Shown piece by piece: positions 46,000 to 55,078 of a DNA stretch of 64,000 nt; the stretch's first letter is position 1, and each line of letters starts with the position of its first letter. Made by a program: the position numbers and the translations under genes. The DNA lies in the NCBI RefSeq assembly GCF_030658505.1, contig NZ_JAUTXR010000180.1, positions 1 to 64,000 on the forward strand, given 5' to 3'. The DNA comes from Stenotrophomonas raiganjensis (SeqCode). Its GTDB lineage: Bacteria > Pseudomonadota > Gammaproteobacteria > Xanthomonadales > Xanthomonadaceae. Below the pieces are notes generated by a model that was not told where the DNA came from, did no database searches, and worked only from the letters and a program-made list of their open reading frames with translations.

Positions 46000-48900
46000 T
46001 CAGCCCTGTGGCCGGGACCGGCCCAGGCCACGCACCAGCACGAAGAACAGCGGCACCAGCACCACCGCCAGCACCGTGCCGGACAGCATGCCGCCGATCA
46101 CGCTCATGCCGATTTCACGACGACTGACCGCCCCCGCACCGGTCGCCAGCGCCAACGGAATCACGCCGGCCACGAAGGCCAAAGACGTCATCACAATCGG
46201 CCGCAGGCGCAGGCGTGCGCCGTGCAGCGCGGCCTCCACCGCGGGACGGCCCGCGCGATAACGGGCCTCGGCGAACTCCACGATCAGGATCGCATTCTTC
46301 GCCGACAGGCCGATGGTGGTCAGCAACCCCACCTGGAAGTAGATGTCGTTGACGAAGCCCGCCGCAGTGGTTGCCAGCACAGTGCCGATCACGCCCAATG
46401 GGATCACCAGCACCACCGCGACCGGCACCGTCCAGCTTTCATAGAGCGCCGCCAGGCACAGGAAGATGAAGGCGATCGAGGCCGTGTACAGCCACAACGT
46501 CTGATTGCTTGCCAGCTGCTCCTGGTACGACAGCCCACTCCACTGCAGGTTGAACCCGGGCTGCCCTGCGACCAGCGCCTGCATGCGCTGCATCGCCTCG
46601 CCCGAGCTGCGGCCTTCGGCGGCGCTGCCCTGGATCTGCATCGCCGGCAGGCCGTTGAAGCGCTGCTGCAGCTGTGGCCCGCGTGCCCAGTGGCTGCTGG
46701 CGAAACTGGCGAACGAGGCCATCTGCCCATTGCTTCCACGCACGTACCACTGCCCGATGTCGTCGGGCACGCTGCGATAGGGCTGGTCACCCTGCATGTA
46801 GACACGCTTGACCCGGCCACGATCGAGGAAGTCGTTGATGTAGCTGCCGCCCCAGGCCGCGGACAACGTCGAATTGATGTCGGCCTGGGCCAGGCCCAGC
46901 GCGCTGGCCTGCGCGTGGTCGATGTCCAGCCGCAGCTCGGCCTTGTCGCCCAGGCCGTTCAGGCGCACCGAGGTGAGCCCATCGTCTTCACCGGCCGCGT
47001 GCACTACCTGTTCCTGTGCTGCCTGCAGGGCCACGCGCCCAGCGGCGCTGGTGTCCTGCAGCCACAGTTCAAAGCCGCTGGACTGGCCCAGTCCGCGCAC
47101 TGCCGGCGGTGCCAGCACATTGACCCTGGCATCGGGCAGACGGCGGAAGTAGGCATTGGCACGCGCGATGATCGCCGCGGCGGTATTGGCGCCCGTGCGT
47201 TCATCCCACGGCTTGAGCGCGAGGAAGCCCTGCCCGGCGTTCTGGCCGGTGCCGGCATTGTTGCGGCCGACCACGACGAACACCACGTCCAGGTTCTGCT
47301 TCTCGTGCTCCATGAAGTAGCGGCTGATCTGCTCGCCCAACGCTTCGGTGCGTGCCATCGGCGTGCCTTCGGGGGTGGAGAACTGGAAGGTCACCTGGCC
47401 CTGGTCTTCCACCGGCAGGAAGCCGGTGGGCATGCGCGCGTACAGCGCAATCATGGCAACCACCAGCAGCAGGTAGAACGCCATCCAGCGCCGCGGCCGG
47501 GTGACGATGCCACTGAGTTTCCCCTGATAGGCCAGCTGGCTGCGCTCGACCCCACGATTGAACGCCCTGAAGAATCGGCCCTGCGGCTTGTGCGCCGAAG
47601 ACGGCTTGAGCAGCGTCGCGCACAGGGCCGGCGTGAGGGTCAGCGCGACCAGCGCGGACAGTGCCATCGCCGAAGCAATGGTGATCGAGAACTGGCGGTA
47701 GATGATGCCGGTGGAACCACCGAACAGGGCCATCGGCAGGAATACCGCCCCCAGCACCACGGTGATGCCGATCAGCGCGCCGGTGATCTCGCCCATCGAC
47801 TTCTCGGTGGCCTCGCGTGGCGGCAGGTGATCGTCGTGGATGATGCGCTCCACGTTCTCCACCACCACGATCGCATCGTCGACCAGCAGGCCGATCGCCA
47901 GCACCATTGCGAACAGGGTCAGCGTGTTGATGGTGAACCCGGCGACGGCGAGCACACCGAAGGTGCCCAGCAGCACCACCGGCACCGTGATCGCCGGGAT
48001 CAGGGTGGCGCGCAGGTTCTGCAGGAACAGGAACATCACAACGACCACCAGCACGATGGCCTCGATGAGGGTATGGATGACCCCCTCGATCGAGACCCGC
48101 ACGAACGGTGTGCTGTCGCGGGGATAGGCGACCTGCAGCCCCGGCGGGAAGGTCGGCCGCAGCCGTTCAATCTCCGCCCGCACCGCATCGGCGGTCTCAA
48201 GCGCATTGGCGCCGGAGGCCAGGGTCACCGAGAAGCCAGCCGCGGGATAACCATTGAGATAGCTGCTGGTCTGGTAGTTCTCCGCACCGATCTCGATGCG
48301 CGCGACGTCGCCCAGCACCACCGCCGCGCCATTGGGCAGGGTGCGCAGGATGATCGCGCGGAACTGCTCGGGCGTCTGCAGCCGCGACTGCGCGGTCACC
48401 GTGGCATTGAGGCTCTGCGTCGGGCTGGACGGCATCGCCCCCAGCTCGCCCGCCGTCACCTGCGTGTTCTGCGCCTGGATCGCGGCACGCACGTCCGAGG
48501 GCATCAGGTCATAGGCACGCAGCTTGTGCGGGTCCAGCCAGACCCGCATCGCATAGGCCGACCCGAACACGTTGATCTCACCGACGCCGGGAATGCGGCT
48601 GATCGGATCCTGCACGTTGCTGACCAGGAAGTCGGAAACGTCCACGCGCTCCATGCGCCGGCTGGTGTCGTACAGCGAGACCACCATCAGCGAATCGCCC
48701 TGGGATTTGGCGACCGTCACCCCCTGCTGCTGCACCTCCTGCGGTAGCCGGTTGATGGCCTGGTTGACGCTGTTCTGCACCTGTACCTGGGCGATATCCG
48801 GATTGGCGCTCTGGTCGAAGGTGACCGTGATACGCGCCTGCCCCGATGACGAACTGGTGGAGGAGAAGTACAGCAGATGATCGATGCCCTTGATCTGCTG

Positions 48901-49101
48901 TTCGATCACCTGGGTGACGCTGTCTTCCACCGTCTGCGCCGAGGCGCCGGTGTAGTTGGCGGTGATGTTGACCTGCGGCGGCGCGATGTCGGGGTACTGC
49001 TCCACCGGCAGCTGGGTCACCGCGATGGTGCCGAAGGCCATGATGCAGATCGCCAGCACCCACGCAAATACCGGGCGATGGATGAAGAAGCGCGGCAGCA
49101 T
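46000..49101 (-). CDS. RND efflux pump inner-membrane transporter (HAE1 family)
   Basis: 1033-residue AcrB/MexB-type proton-driven multidrug transporter: twelve membrane helices and two large periplasmic porter/docking loops. Typical blocks are FFIHRPVFAWVLAI at the start, proton-relay aspartates in LLVDDAIVVVENVERI, and GLSAKNAILIVEFAE in the second half. Follows its adaptor gene by four bases. No outer-membrane factor gene follows, so it must borrow a TolC/OprM-like protein encoded elsewhere. I could not match it confidently to a named Sme pump. Confidence 0.93.
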   Translation of the reverse strand: MLPRFFIHRPVFAWVLAICIMAFGTIAVTQLPVEQYPDIAPPQVNITANYTGASAQTVEDSVTQVIEQQIKGIDHLLYFSSTSSSSGQARITVTFDQSANPDIAQVQVQNSVNQAINRLPQEVQQQGVTVAKSQGDSLMVVSLYDTSRRMERVDVSDFLVSNVQDPISRIPGVGEINVFGSAYAMRVWLDPHKLRAYDLMPSDVRAAIQAQNTQVTAGELGAMPSSPTQSLNATVTAQSRLQTPEQFRAIILRTLPNGAAVVLGDVARIEIGAENYQTSSYLNGYPAAGFSVTLASGANALETADAVRAEIERLRPTFPPGLQVAYPRDSTPFVRVSIEGVIHTLIEAIVLVVVVMFLFLQNLRATLIPAITVPVVLLGTFGVLAVAGFTINTLTLFAMVLAIGLLVDDAIVVVENVERIIHDDHLPPREATEKSMGEITGALIGITVVLGAVFLPMALFGGSTGIIYRQFSITIASAMALSALVALTLTPALCATLLKPSSAHKPQGRFFRAFNRGVERSQLAYQGKLSGIVTRPRRWMAFYLLLVVAMIALYARMPTGFLPVEDQGQVTFQFSTPEGTPMARTEALGEQISRYFMEHEKQNLDVVFVVVGRNNAGTGQNAGQGFLALKPWDERTGANTAAAIIARANAYFRRLPDARVNVLAPPAVRGLGQSSGFELWLQDTSAAGRVALQAAQEQVVHAAGEDDGLTSVRLNGLGDKAELRLDIDHAQASALGLAQADINSTLSAAWGGSYINDFLDRGRVKRVYMQGDQPYRSVPDDIGQWYVRGSNGQMASFASFASSHWARGPQLQQRFNGLPAMQIQGSAAEGRSSGEAMQRMQALVAGQPGFNLQWSGLSYQEQLASNQTLWLYTASIAFIFLCLAALYESWTVPVAVVLVIPLGVIGTVLATTAAGFVNDIYFQVGLLTTIGLSAKNAILIVEFAEARYRAGRPAVEAALHGARLRLRPIVMTSLAFVAGVIPLALATGAGAVSRREIGMSVIGGMLSGTVLAVVLVPLFFVLVRGLGRSRPQG

Positions 49102-49105
49102 CGGC

Positions 49106-50284
49106 TCAGTCCTTCCCGGCCGGCGCGGGCGCGGGTTTCACCCGTACCGCCATGCCATCGGCCAGGCCCTGCGCGCCGGCCACCACCACCTGCTCGCCAG
49201 CGGCCAGCCCATCGAGCACCAGCCACTGGTCGCCGATGGCACGCGCGGTACGGAACAGGCGCAGCCTCGCCTTCCCTTCCTTGTCCACCAGCCACGCCTG
49301 CGCTTCGCCCTTGGGGCTGCGATCGACCGCAGCCTGAGGCACCAGCAGCGCCTGCTGGCGGGTCCCCTGCCCCACCTGTGCGCGCACATACATGCCGGGC
49401 AGCAGTTGCCCATCCGGATTGGGAAAACGCGCACGCAGGGTGATGCTGCCGGTTTCCTGCTGGACGTCGATGTCGGCGAATTCCAGCGTGCCGGGCAACG
49501 GGTAGTCGGTGCCGTCGGACAGGCGCAGCCGCACCGGCGCACTGTCGGCCTGCACGCCACCGTCGGCGATGGCGCGGCGCAGTGCCAGATACTCGTTGCT
49601 GGACTGGGTGATGTCCACGTTCATCGGGTCCATCTGCTGGACACGTGCCAGCGGATCCGCCTGGCCGGAGGTGACCAGCGCCCCCGGCGTGAACAGCGCG
49701 CGGCCGATCCGCCCGGCGATCGGCGACGTCACCGTGGCAAACCCCAGCCGCGTGCTGGCGGTATCACGCGCCGCCCGTGCGGCCTGCGCGGCGGCGGCGG
49801 CCTGCTGGTTGCTGGCGATCGCATCGTCCACGTCCTGGCGCGCGGCCAGCTGGTCCTTGCCCAGCGCCTGCATGCGCTGTGCCCGCAGGCGCGCGGTCAC
49901 CGCGGCAGCCTCGGCCGTCTTCAGGTTGGCCTGCGCTTCGTTCAGCGCCGCCTGGTACAGCGCCGGCTCGATCTGGAACAGCGGCTGCCCGGCCTTCACC
50001 CACTGGCCCTGCTCGAACAACCGCTTCACCAGCACGCCCTCCACCTGCGGCCGCACATCCGACTCCTGCGAGGCGACGGTACGGCCCGGCAGCTCCTGCT
50101 GCAGTGCCAGCGGCTGGCTGCGCAGGGTCAGGACGGTCACCTCGGGCGTCACCGCACCAGGCTTGGGCGCATCCTTTCCGCAGGCGCTGAGCAGGCCGGC
50201 CAGGGCAAGCGCCAGCAGCGCCAGCCCGGTGGTTCGCGGCAACCGCCAGGCGCGGCAGGGACGGAGGGAGTCGGGAAGGGTCAT
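49106..50284 (-). CDS. RND efflux periplasmic adaptor (membrane fusion) lipoprotein
   Basis: 392-residue MFP linking the RND pump to the outer-membrane channel. Lipoprotein signal with lipobox LLSAC (Cys about 35), lipoyl half-motifs (VRPQVEGVLVKRLFEQGQ and TVTSPIAGRIGRALFTPGALV), an alpha-helical hairpin rich in Ala/Gln (about 105-180), then beta-barrel and membrane-proximal domains. The start was chosen at MTLPDSLRP; the frame upstream is not protein-like. First gene of the operon, divergent from the response regulator. Confidence 0.92.
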   Translation of the reverse strand: MTLPDSLRPCRAWRLPRTTGLALLALALAGLLSACGKDAPKPGAVTPEVTVLTLRSQPLALQQELPGRTVASQESDVRPQVEGVLVKRLFEQGQWVKAGQPLFQIEPALYQAALNEAQANLKTAEAAAVTARLRAQRMQALGKDQLAARQDVDDAIASNQQAAAAAQAARAARDTASTRLGFATVTSPIAGRIGRALFTPGALVTSGQADPLARVQQMDPMNVDITQSSNEYLALRRAIADGGVQADSAPVRLRLSDGTDYPLPGTLEFADIDVQQETGSITLRARFPNPDGQLLPGMYVRAQVGQGTRQQALLVPQAAVDRSPKGEAQAWLVDKEGKARLRLFRTARAIGDQWLVLDGLAAGEQVVVAGAQGLADGMAVRVKPAPAPAGKD

Positions 50285-50353
50285 CGGCAGCAGGATTCCA
50301 CGCGCGGGGGAGCGTTCGGCGCCGAATATAGAAGAGAGAACGGCGCGATCCGG

Positions 50354-50384
50354 GCAAATGCCGCATGAAACATTTTTCATTTGC
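50354..50384. promoter_or_regulatory. Nested inverted repeats in the RND/two-component intergenic region
   Basis: GCAAATG (50354-50360) pairs with CATTTGC (50378-50384), and inside them ATGAAACATTTTTCAT (50365-50380) has perfect 6-bp arms. This AT-rich island lies in the 153-base divergent gap and is the best candidate response-regulator binding site. Inference. Confidence 0.55.
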
Positions 50385-50437
50385 AGTCGCTGCCCGCGAT
50401 TGCGAGGATGCCTGTGTCCCACTCTGCAAACTGGCCC

Positions 50438-51118
50438 ATGCCGCGCGTACTCACCATCGAGGACGATCTTGTCACCGCAGAGGAAATCGCCACCGAACTG
50501 CGCAGCCACGGCTTCGAGGTGGATATGGCCAGTGACGGCAATGCCGGCCTCACGCTGGCGCGTGCGGGGGAGTACGCGGTGATCACCCTGGACCGCATGC
50601 TGCCGGGCCTTGATGGCCTGGCCCTGGTCACCACGCTGCGCCGCGAAGGCATCAGCACGCCGGTGCTGATGATCAGTGCGCTCTCAGACGTGGATGAACG
50701 CGTGCGCGGCCTGCGCGCCGGCGGCGATGACTACCTGACCAAGCCGTTCGCCTCCGATGAGATGGCCGCGCGCGTGGAAGTGCTGATCCGCCGCCAGCAG
50801 GCCACGGCACTCGACACCATCCTGCGCGCCGGTGACCTGGAGCTGGACCTGATGGCCCGCTCGGCACGACGCGGCGGCCAGGACATCCCCCTGCTGCCCA
50901 CCGAGTTCAAGCTGCTGGAGTTCCTGGTACGCAATGCCGGCCAGGTGGTCACCCGCAGCATGCTGTTCCAGGAGGTCTGGGGCTACCACTTCGATCCGGG
51001 CACCAACCTGATCGACGTGCATATCGGCCGCGTTCGCAAACGCATCGAGCAACCCGGCCGGCCGCAGCCGATCATGACCGTACGCGGAACCGGCTATGTC
51101 TTCGACGCGCAACCCTGA
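50438..51118 (+). CDS. OmpR-family response regulator
   Basis: 226 residues: receiver domain (1-115) with acidic pocket IEDD (8-10), phospho-acceptor Asp52 in AVITLDRMLPGLDG and Lys in DDYLTKPFA, then a winged-helix DNA-binding domain (about 128-224; LLPTEFKLLEFLVRNAGQVVTRSML, VHIGRVRKRIE). Start at MPRVLTIED. It overlaps the sensor kinase gene by 23 bases and is divergent from the RND operon, which it presumably controls. Confidence 0.94.
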   Translation: MPRVLTIEDDLVTAEEIATELRSHGFEVDMASDGNAGLTLARAGEYAVITLDRMLPGLDGLALVTTLRREGISTPVLMISALSDVDERVRGLRAGGDDYLTKPFASDEMAARVEVLIRRQQATALDTILRAGDLELDLMARSARRGGQDIPLLPTEFKLLEFLVRNAGQVVTRSMLFQEVWGYHFDPGTNLIDVHIGRVRKRIEQPGRPQPIMTVRGTGYVFDAQP

Positions 51119-52481
51119 CCATTGGCGTTCATCCAGCAGCCGCCTGCTGGGCCTGTACTGCATCCTGTTCGTGGCGTGGTCGAGCCTGCTGCTGGGCGTG
51201 ATGTACTGGCGCATCTCGGACTACCTGAGTGACCTCACCGAATCGGGCCTGCAGCAGCGCGCGCATCTGTTCATGAGCTTCGAGGGACCGGCGCTGGACG
51301 ACGCCCTGCGCGACAGCCAGCGCTTCGACCTGCACCAGGTCTATACCTACGGATTGTTCAGCAGCGACGGCACGGCGGTGGCGGGACCGCTGACGGCGAT
51401 CCCCGAGGGACTGCCGGTGGATGGCAACTCGCACCCCGTCGAGGGCTGGACGCTGTCCGATGGCCGCCAGGAGAACGGTGGCAGCGCGCTTGGCGTGGTG
51501 ACCCGGGATGGCCGCACGCTGGTATTCGTGCGCCAGAACGGCAAGCTCATGGCCGTCAACAGCATCATTCTGGATGCACTGCTGTGGGGCGTGTCGCTGA
51601 CCATCATCCCCGGCCTGGTGGGCTGGCATCTGCTGCGCCGGCGCCCATTGAAGCGGATCCAGCAGATCGAAGCGGCCACCAACCGCATCGTTGCCGGAGA
51701 CCTCGGCCAGCGCCTGCCCGTTTCCAGCCGCCGCGACGAGATCGATCGGCTGTCGAGCATCGTCAACGCCATGCTGGAGCGCATCGAACAACTGATGACC
51801 GAGGTCAAAGGCGTGTGCGACAGCATTGCGCACGATCTGCGTACGCCGCTGACGCGCCTGCGTGCCCACCTGTACCGCATGCGGGTGGGCCTGGACGAAC
51901 AGAACCCGCATGCCGATCCACTGGACAAGGCGCTGGCCGAGACCGACATGCTGATGGCGCGCTTCACCGCCCTGCTGCGGGTATCCGAGCTGGAGAGCCA
52001 CCAGCGCCGTTCGGCCTTCGACGAAGTCGACGTCGCCGAACTGCTGCAGGAGCTGCACCAGTTCTACCTGCCACTGGCTGAAGAGAAGCAGCAGTTGCTT
52101 GAGCTGCAGGTGGAGCCGGAGATCGGCCAGCTGCGAGGCGACCGCGAGCTGCTGTTTGAAGCACTGGCCAACCTGCTCTCAAACGCCCTGCAGTTCACCC
52201 CTGCACAGGGACACATCCTGTTGCGCGCGGTGGAGGATCATGGCGCCCCCAGGATCGATGTGATCGACAACGGGCCTGGCATCCCGGCACAGGACCGCAC
52301 GCTGATCTACCAGCGCTTCTTCCGCGGCAGCAGCAGTGCTGGCCAGGGGCCGGGATTTGGTCTGGGCCTATCGATCGTGGCCGCCATCGCCGGCCTGCAC
52401 GGCTTCCGCGTCAGGGCGGGCAGCGCCCCTGGCGGCGGCGCCTGGATGAGCATCCGCGGCGGCACCGAAGGCGCGTCATGA
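51096..52481 (+). CDS. Sensor histidine kinase
   Basis: 461-residue membrane kinase: helix 1 (about 17-37), periplasmic sensor loop (about 40-160), helix 2 (about 162-178), HAMP (LLRRRPLKRIQQIEAATNRIVAGDL), H-box SIAHDLRTPLTRLR at about 245-258, N-box NLLSNALQFTP, and D/G boxes VIDNGPGIP and FGLGLSIV. Partner of the overlapping response regulator. The ligand of the sensor loop is not predictable. Confidence 0.93.
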   Translation: MSSTRNPDHWRSSSSRLLGLYCILFVAWSSLLLGVMYWRISDYLSDLTESGLQQRAHLFMSFEGPALDDALRDSQRFDLHQVYTYGLFSSDGTAVAGPLTAIPEGLPVDGNSHPVEGWTLSDGRQENGGSALGVVTRDGRTLVFVRQNGKLMAVNSIILDALLWGVSLTIIPGLVGWHLLRRRPLKRIQQIEAATNRIVAGDLGQRLPVSSRRDEIDRLSSIVNAMLERIEQLMTEVKGVCDSIAHDLRTPLTRLRAHLYRMRVGLDEQNPHADPLDKALAETDMLMARFTALLRVSELESHQRRSAFDEVDVAELLQELHQFYLPLAEEKQQLLELQVEPEIGQLRGDRELLFEALANLLSNALQFTPAQGHILLRAVEDHGAPRIDVIDNGPGIPAQDRTLIYQRFFRGSSSAGQGPGFGLGLSIVAAIAGLHGFRVRAGSAPGGGAWMSIRGGTEGAS

Positions 52482-52531
52482 GCAACGCCCCTCCGGCCAA
52501 TACGCGACCCGCCGCCACCGGCGCGGAATGA
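52478..52531 (+). other. 17-codon mini-ORF overlapping the kinase stop
   Basis: ATG overlaps the TGA of the kinase gene (ATGA), in the style of the coupled genes in this window, and encodes MSNAPPANTRPAATGAE before a stop. It may be the remnant of a lost third gene of the operon or a chance frame. Confidence 0.25.
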
Positions 52532-52540
52532 TCGGCACCT

Positions 52541-54058
52541 TCAGCCCTCGTTTCCGACCACGGCTGGCCTGGGCCGCCGCAGCAACAGGTGCAACAGCAT
52601 TGCGCATGCAGTGGTCAACAGTGCCAGCACACGCAGCAACGCCGCCAACGCCTCGGCACTGGCGTGCTGCAGCTGCTCATCGCGCATCGCTGGCAGCAGC
52701 GCCGCCGCCTGGGCGTGTGCCCCGGTCGCCAGATAGGCACCGGCACGCGCCAGCGACGCGGACGGCGCGCCTTGCAGCTGCTGGCTGATCAGCATTGCGA
52801 GCAGCGCAGTCACCGCAGCCAACGCGATGCCTTCGCCGGCCACGCGCACGGTTCCGAAGATGCCTGCGGCCATGCCGGCACGTTGCACCGGCACCACGCT
52901 CACCGACAGCCCATCCATCAACCCCCACGGCAAGGCTGTTCCTGCACCGATCAGCATCAGCAACGGCAGCCACTGCGCCGGCGATGGATACGATGCGTGG
53001 CGCGACAACAGGTACAGGCCGGACGCACAGACCAGCAGACCCAGCGTGCACAGCCGCGCGCTTCCGACGCGCTCCGCCCAGCGCGCGGCCAGCATCGGCA
53101 GCACCAGCATCGGCGCGGACAGGGCCAGCATCTGCAGCCCGACCCAGGTGGCGCTCTGTCCATGCACGCCCAGCAGCTGCAGAGGCAGCACCACCAGCAG
53201 CACCACATAACCGAAACAGGTCGCCACCGGCAGCAGCTGGACACCGAGGAACGCCGGTTGCGAGAACAGTGAGAGGTCCAGCAACGGAGAAGGGTGCAGC
53301 CGTTCGATACAGACGAACGCGCCGCCCAACAGCAACGTCGCCAACAGTGCCAGTTGCACGCGCAGGGCATGCAGGCCGAACTCACCCAGCCACAGCAGAG
53401 CCAGGGTCAACGCCGCCAACATCAGGCTGAAGCCCAGCATGCCGGCGATGTCCAACCGTCCACGCTCGCCCTGGCTTTCGGGCAACACGCGCGCGCCCAG
53501 TGCGAAGGCCGCCAACGTCAGCACGCCGCCCGCGGCGAACACGCTGCGCCAGCCCAGCGCCTGCAGCAACAGGCCCGCGAGCAGCGGTCCCAGCGCCAGG
53601 CCCGCACCGAAAGTCGTGCCCAGCAGGGCGAACACACGGGCACGCAGCCGCCCCTGCCAGGCCTGTGCCAGCGCCGCTGTGCCGGATGCCAACGCCGCTG
53701 CAGCGGCTACGCCCTGCAGCCCGCGCGCCAGATCCAGCCACAGCAGCGTGGGAGCAAGGCAGACGACGGCCGTGGCGGCGCTGAAGCCTGCCGTGCCCAG
53801 CAGGAACATCCGCCGACGGCCATAGCGGTCGGCCAGGCCACCGGCAGCAAGCAACAGGCTGCCGAAAGTGAGCATGAAGGCGTTGGTCACCCAGGCCAGC
53901 GCCGTGGGCGACGCCGCTTCGGAAAGGGCCAGCGCTGGCACCGCGACCGCCCCCGCCGAGAAGGACAACGGCAGCGCCAGCGCAGCCAGGCAGACCGCAA
54001 GCAACGTCCAGCGCTGCGGCGTGTGGACAGGTACAGGGAGCATCGAAACCGGGGCCAT
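52541..54058 (-). CDS. MFS transporter, DHA2 family drug exporter
   Basis: 505-residue major facilitator of the EmrB/SmvA-like 14-helix group. Motif A is GGLADRYGRRRMFLLG, followed by ARGLQGVAAAAALASG and a motif C-like GLALGPLLAGLL. Divergent from a LysR gene 107 bases away, a standard exporter/regulator pair. Substrate unknown. Confidence 0.9.
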   Translation of the reverse strand: MAPVSMLPVPVHTPQRWTLLAVCLAALALPLSFSAGAVAVPALALSEAASPTALAWVTNAFMLTFGSLLLAAGGLADRYGRRRMFLLGTAGFSAATAVVCLAPTLLWLDLARGLQGVAAAAALASGTAALAQAWQGRLRARVFALLGTTFGAGLALGPLLAGLLLQALGWRSVFAAGGVLTLAAFALGARVLPESQGERGRLDIAGMLGFSLMLAALTLALLWLGEFGLHALRVQLALLATLLLGGAFVCIERLHPSPLLDLSLFSQPAFLGVQLLPVATCFGYVVLLVVLPLQLLGVHGQSATWVGLQMLALSAPMLVLPMLAARWAERVGSARLCTLGLLVCASGLYLLSRHASYPSPAQWLPLLMLIGAGTALPWGLMDGLSVSVVPVQRAGMAAGIFGTVRVAGEGIALAAVTALLAMLISQQLQGAPSASLARAGAYLATGAHAQAAALLPAMRDEQLQHASAEALAALLRVLALLTTACAMLLHLLLRRPRPAVVGNEG

Positions 54059-54165
54059 GCGGGCCTCCTTCCATCAGGGGCATTAATGATGGACAGGCCG
54101 CTATTCACGAAAAACAGGCTCGATGGACGTTGATTGCGGCCACACGTTCCGTAATCTTGCCCATC

Positions 54166-55065
54166 ATGGACTCCATCTCCGCCCTGCTCGCCTTCGTCCG
54201 CACCGCCGAGGCGGGCAGTATCGTCGGCGCCGCCCGCGTCCTCGGCCTGTCCGCCTCGGCCGTCGGCAAGCGCATCGCCCGCCTCGAACACGAGCTGGGA
54301 ACGCGCCTGTTCCAGCGCACCACCCGCCGTGTGCACCTCACCGACGAAGGCGAACTGCTGCTGCAGCGCTGCCGCCGCGCACTGGATGAGCTTTCCGAAG
54401 CACAAGCGGACCTGGCGCAGCGACAGCGTGCCCCCACGGGTCTGCTGCGCATCGGCCTGCCCACCATCGGCTACCGCTTCCTGCTGCCGGTTCTGCCCGG
54501 ATTCCAGCAACGCTACCCGCAGGTACAGCTGGAACTGGATTTCAACGACCGCATCGTCGATGTGGTCAGTGAAGGCCTGGACGCGGTGATACGCAGCGGC
54601 GAGCTCGCCGATTCCAGCCTGACCGCACGGCGGCTGGGTGGTTTTCGTTTCGTCCTCTGCGCGGCGCCGGGCTATCTGCAGGCGCACGGCACTCCCGGCG
54701 ATGTGGGCGACCTGCGCATGCATTCCGCGCTGCGCTTCCGTTACCCCACCACCGGAAGGCTGCATCCGTGGCAGCTGCCGGGTATCGAAGGCGATGCCGG
54801 CGCGCGCCTTCCCACGGCGATGACCTGCAACAACATGGAAGCCGTGCTGGCCGCTGCGATCGGTTGCATGGGCCTGGCCTGGATGCCGGACTTCCTCGCC
54901 GCCGACGCACTGGCCGATGGCCGCCTGCAACGGGTACTGCCTGCGCTGCCCACGCACCAGGGGCAGTTCTCGCTGCTATGGCCCGGTGGGCGCCATCCCA
55001 GTGCACGCCTGCGGGTGTTCATCGACTATGCCGTCGCGAGCCTGTTCCGGGGCAACGAGGCATAG
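54166..55065 (+). CDS. LysR family transcriptional regulator
   Basis: 299-residue LTTR of the CrgA-like group: HTH (FVRTAEAGSIVGAARVLGLSASAVGKRIARLEHELG) and substrate domain (GLLRIGLPTIGYRFLLPVLPGFQQ onward). Divergent from the DHA2 exporter gene; probable regulator of it. A CATTAATG palindrome lies in the gap near 54080. Confidence 0.92.
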   Translation: MDSISALLAFVRTAEAGSIVGAARVLGLSASAVGKRIARLEHELGTRLFQRTTRRVHLTDEGELLLQRCRRALDELSEAQADLAQRQRAPTGLLRIGLPTIGYRFLLPVLPGFQQRYPQVQLELDFNDRIVDVVSEGLDAVIRSGELADSSLTARRLGGFRFVLCAAPGYLQAHGTPGDVGDLRMHSALRFRYPTTGRLHPWQLPGIEGDAGARLPTAMTCNNMEAVLAAAIGCMGLAWMPDFLAADALADGRLQRVLPALPTHQGQFSLLWPGGRHPSARLRVFIDYAVASLFRGNEA

Positions 55066-55078
55066 CTGATCGACGGAA

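Noticed and set aside
45985..48747. 920-residue plus-strand open frame
   Set aside because: Entirely antisense to the RND transporter; its His/Arg/Gln-rich product is typical of antisense frames in high-GC DNA.
46000..50284. Naming the RND pump as SmeAB or SmeYZ
   Set aside because: The divergent two-component system is suggestive, but there is no SmeC-like channel gene and the genomic neighbourhood does not match; sequence identity cannot be judged here.
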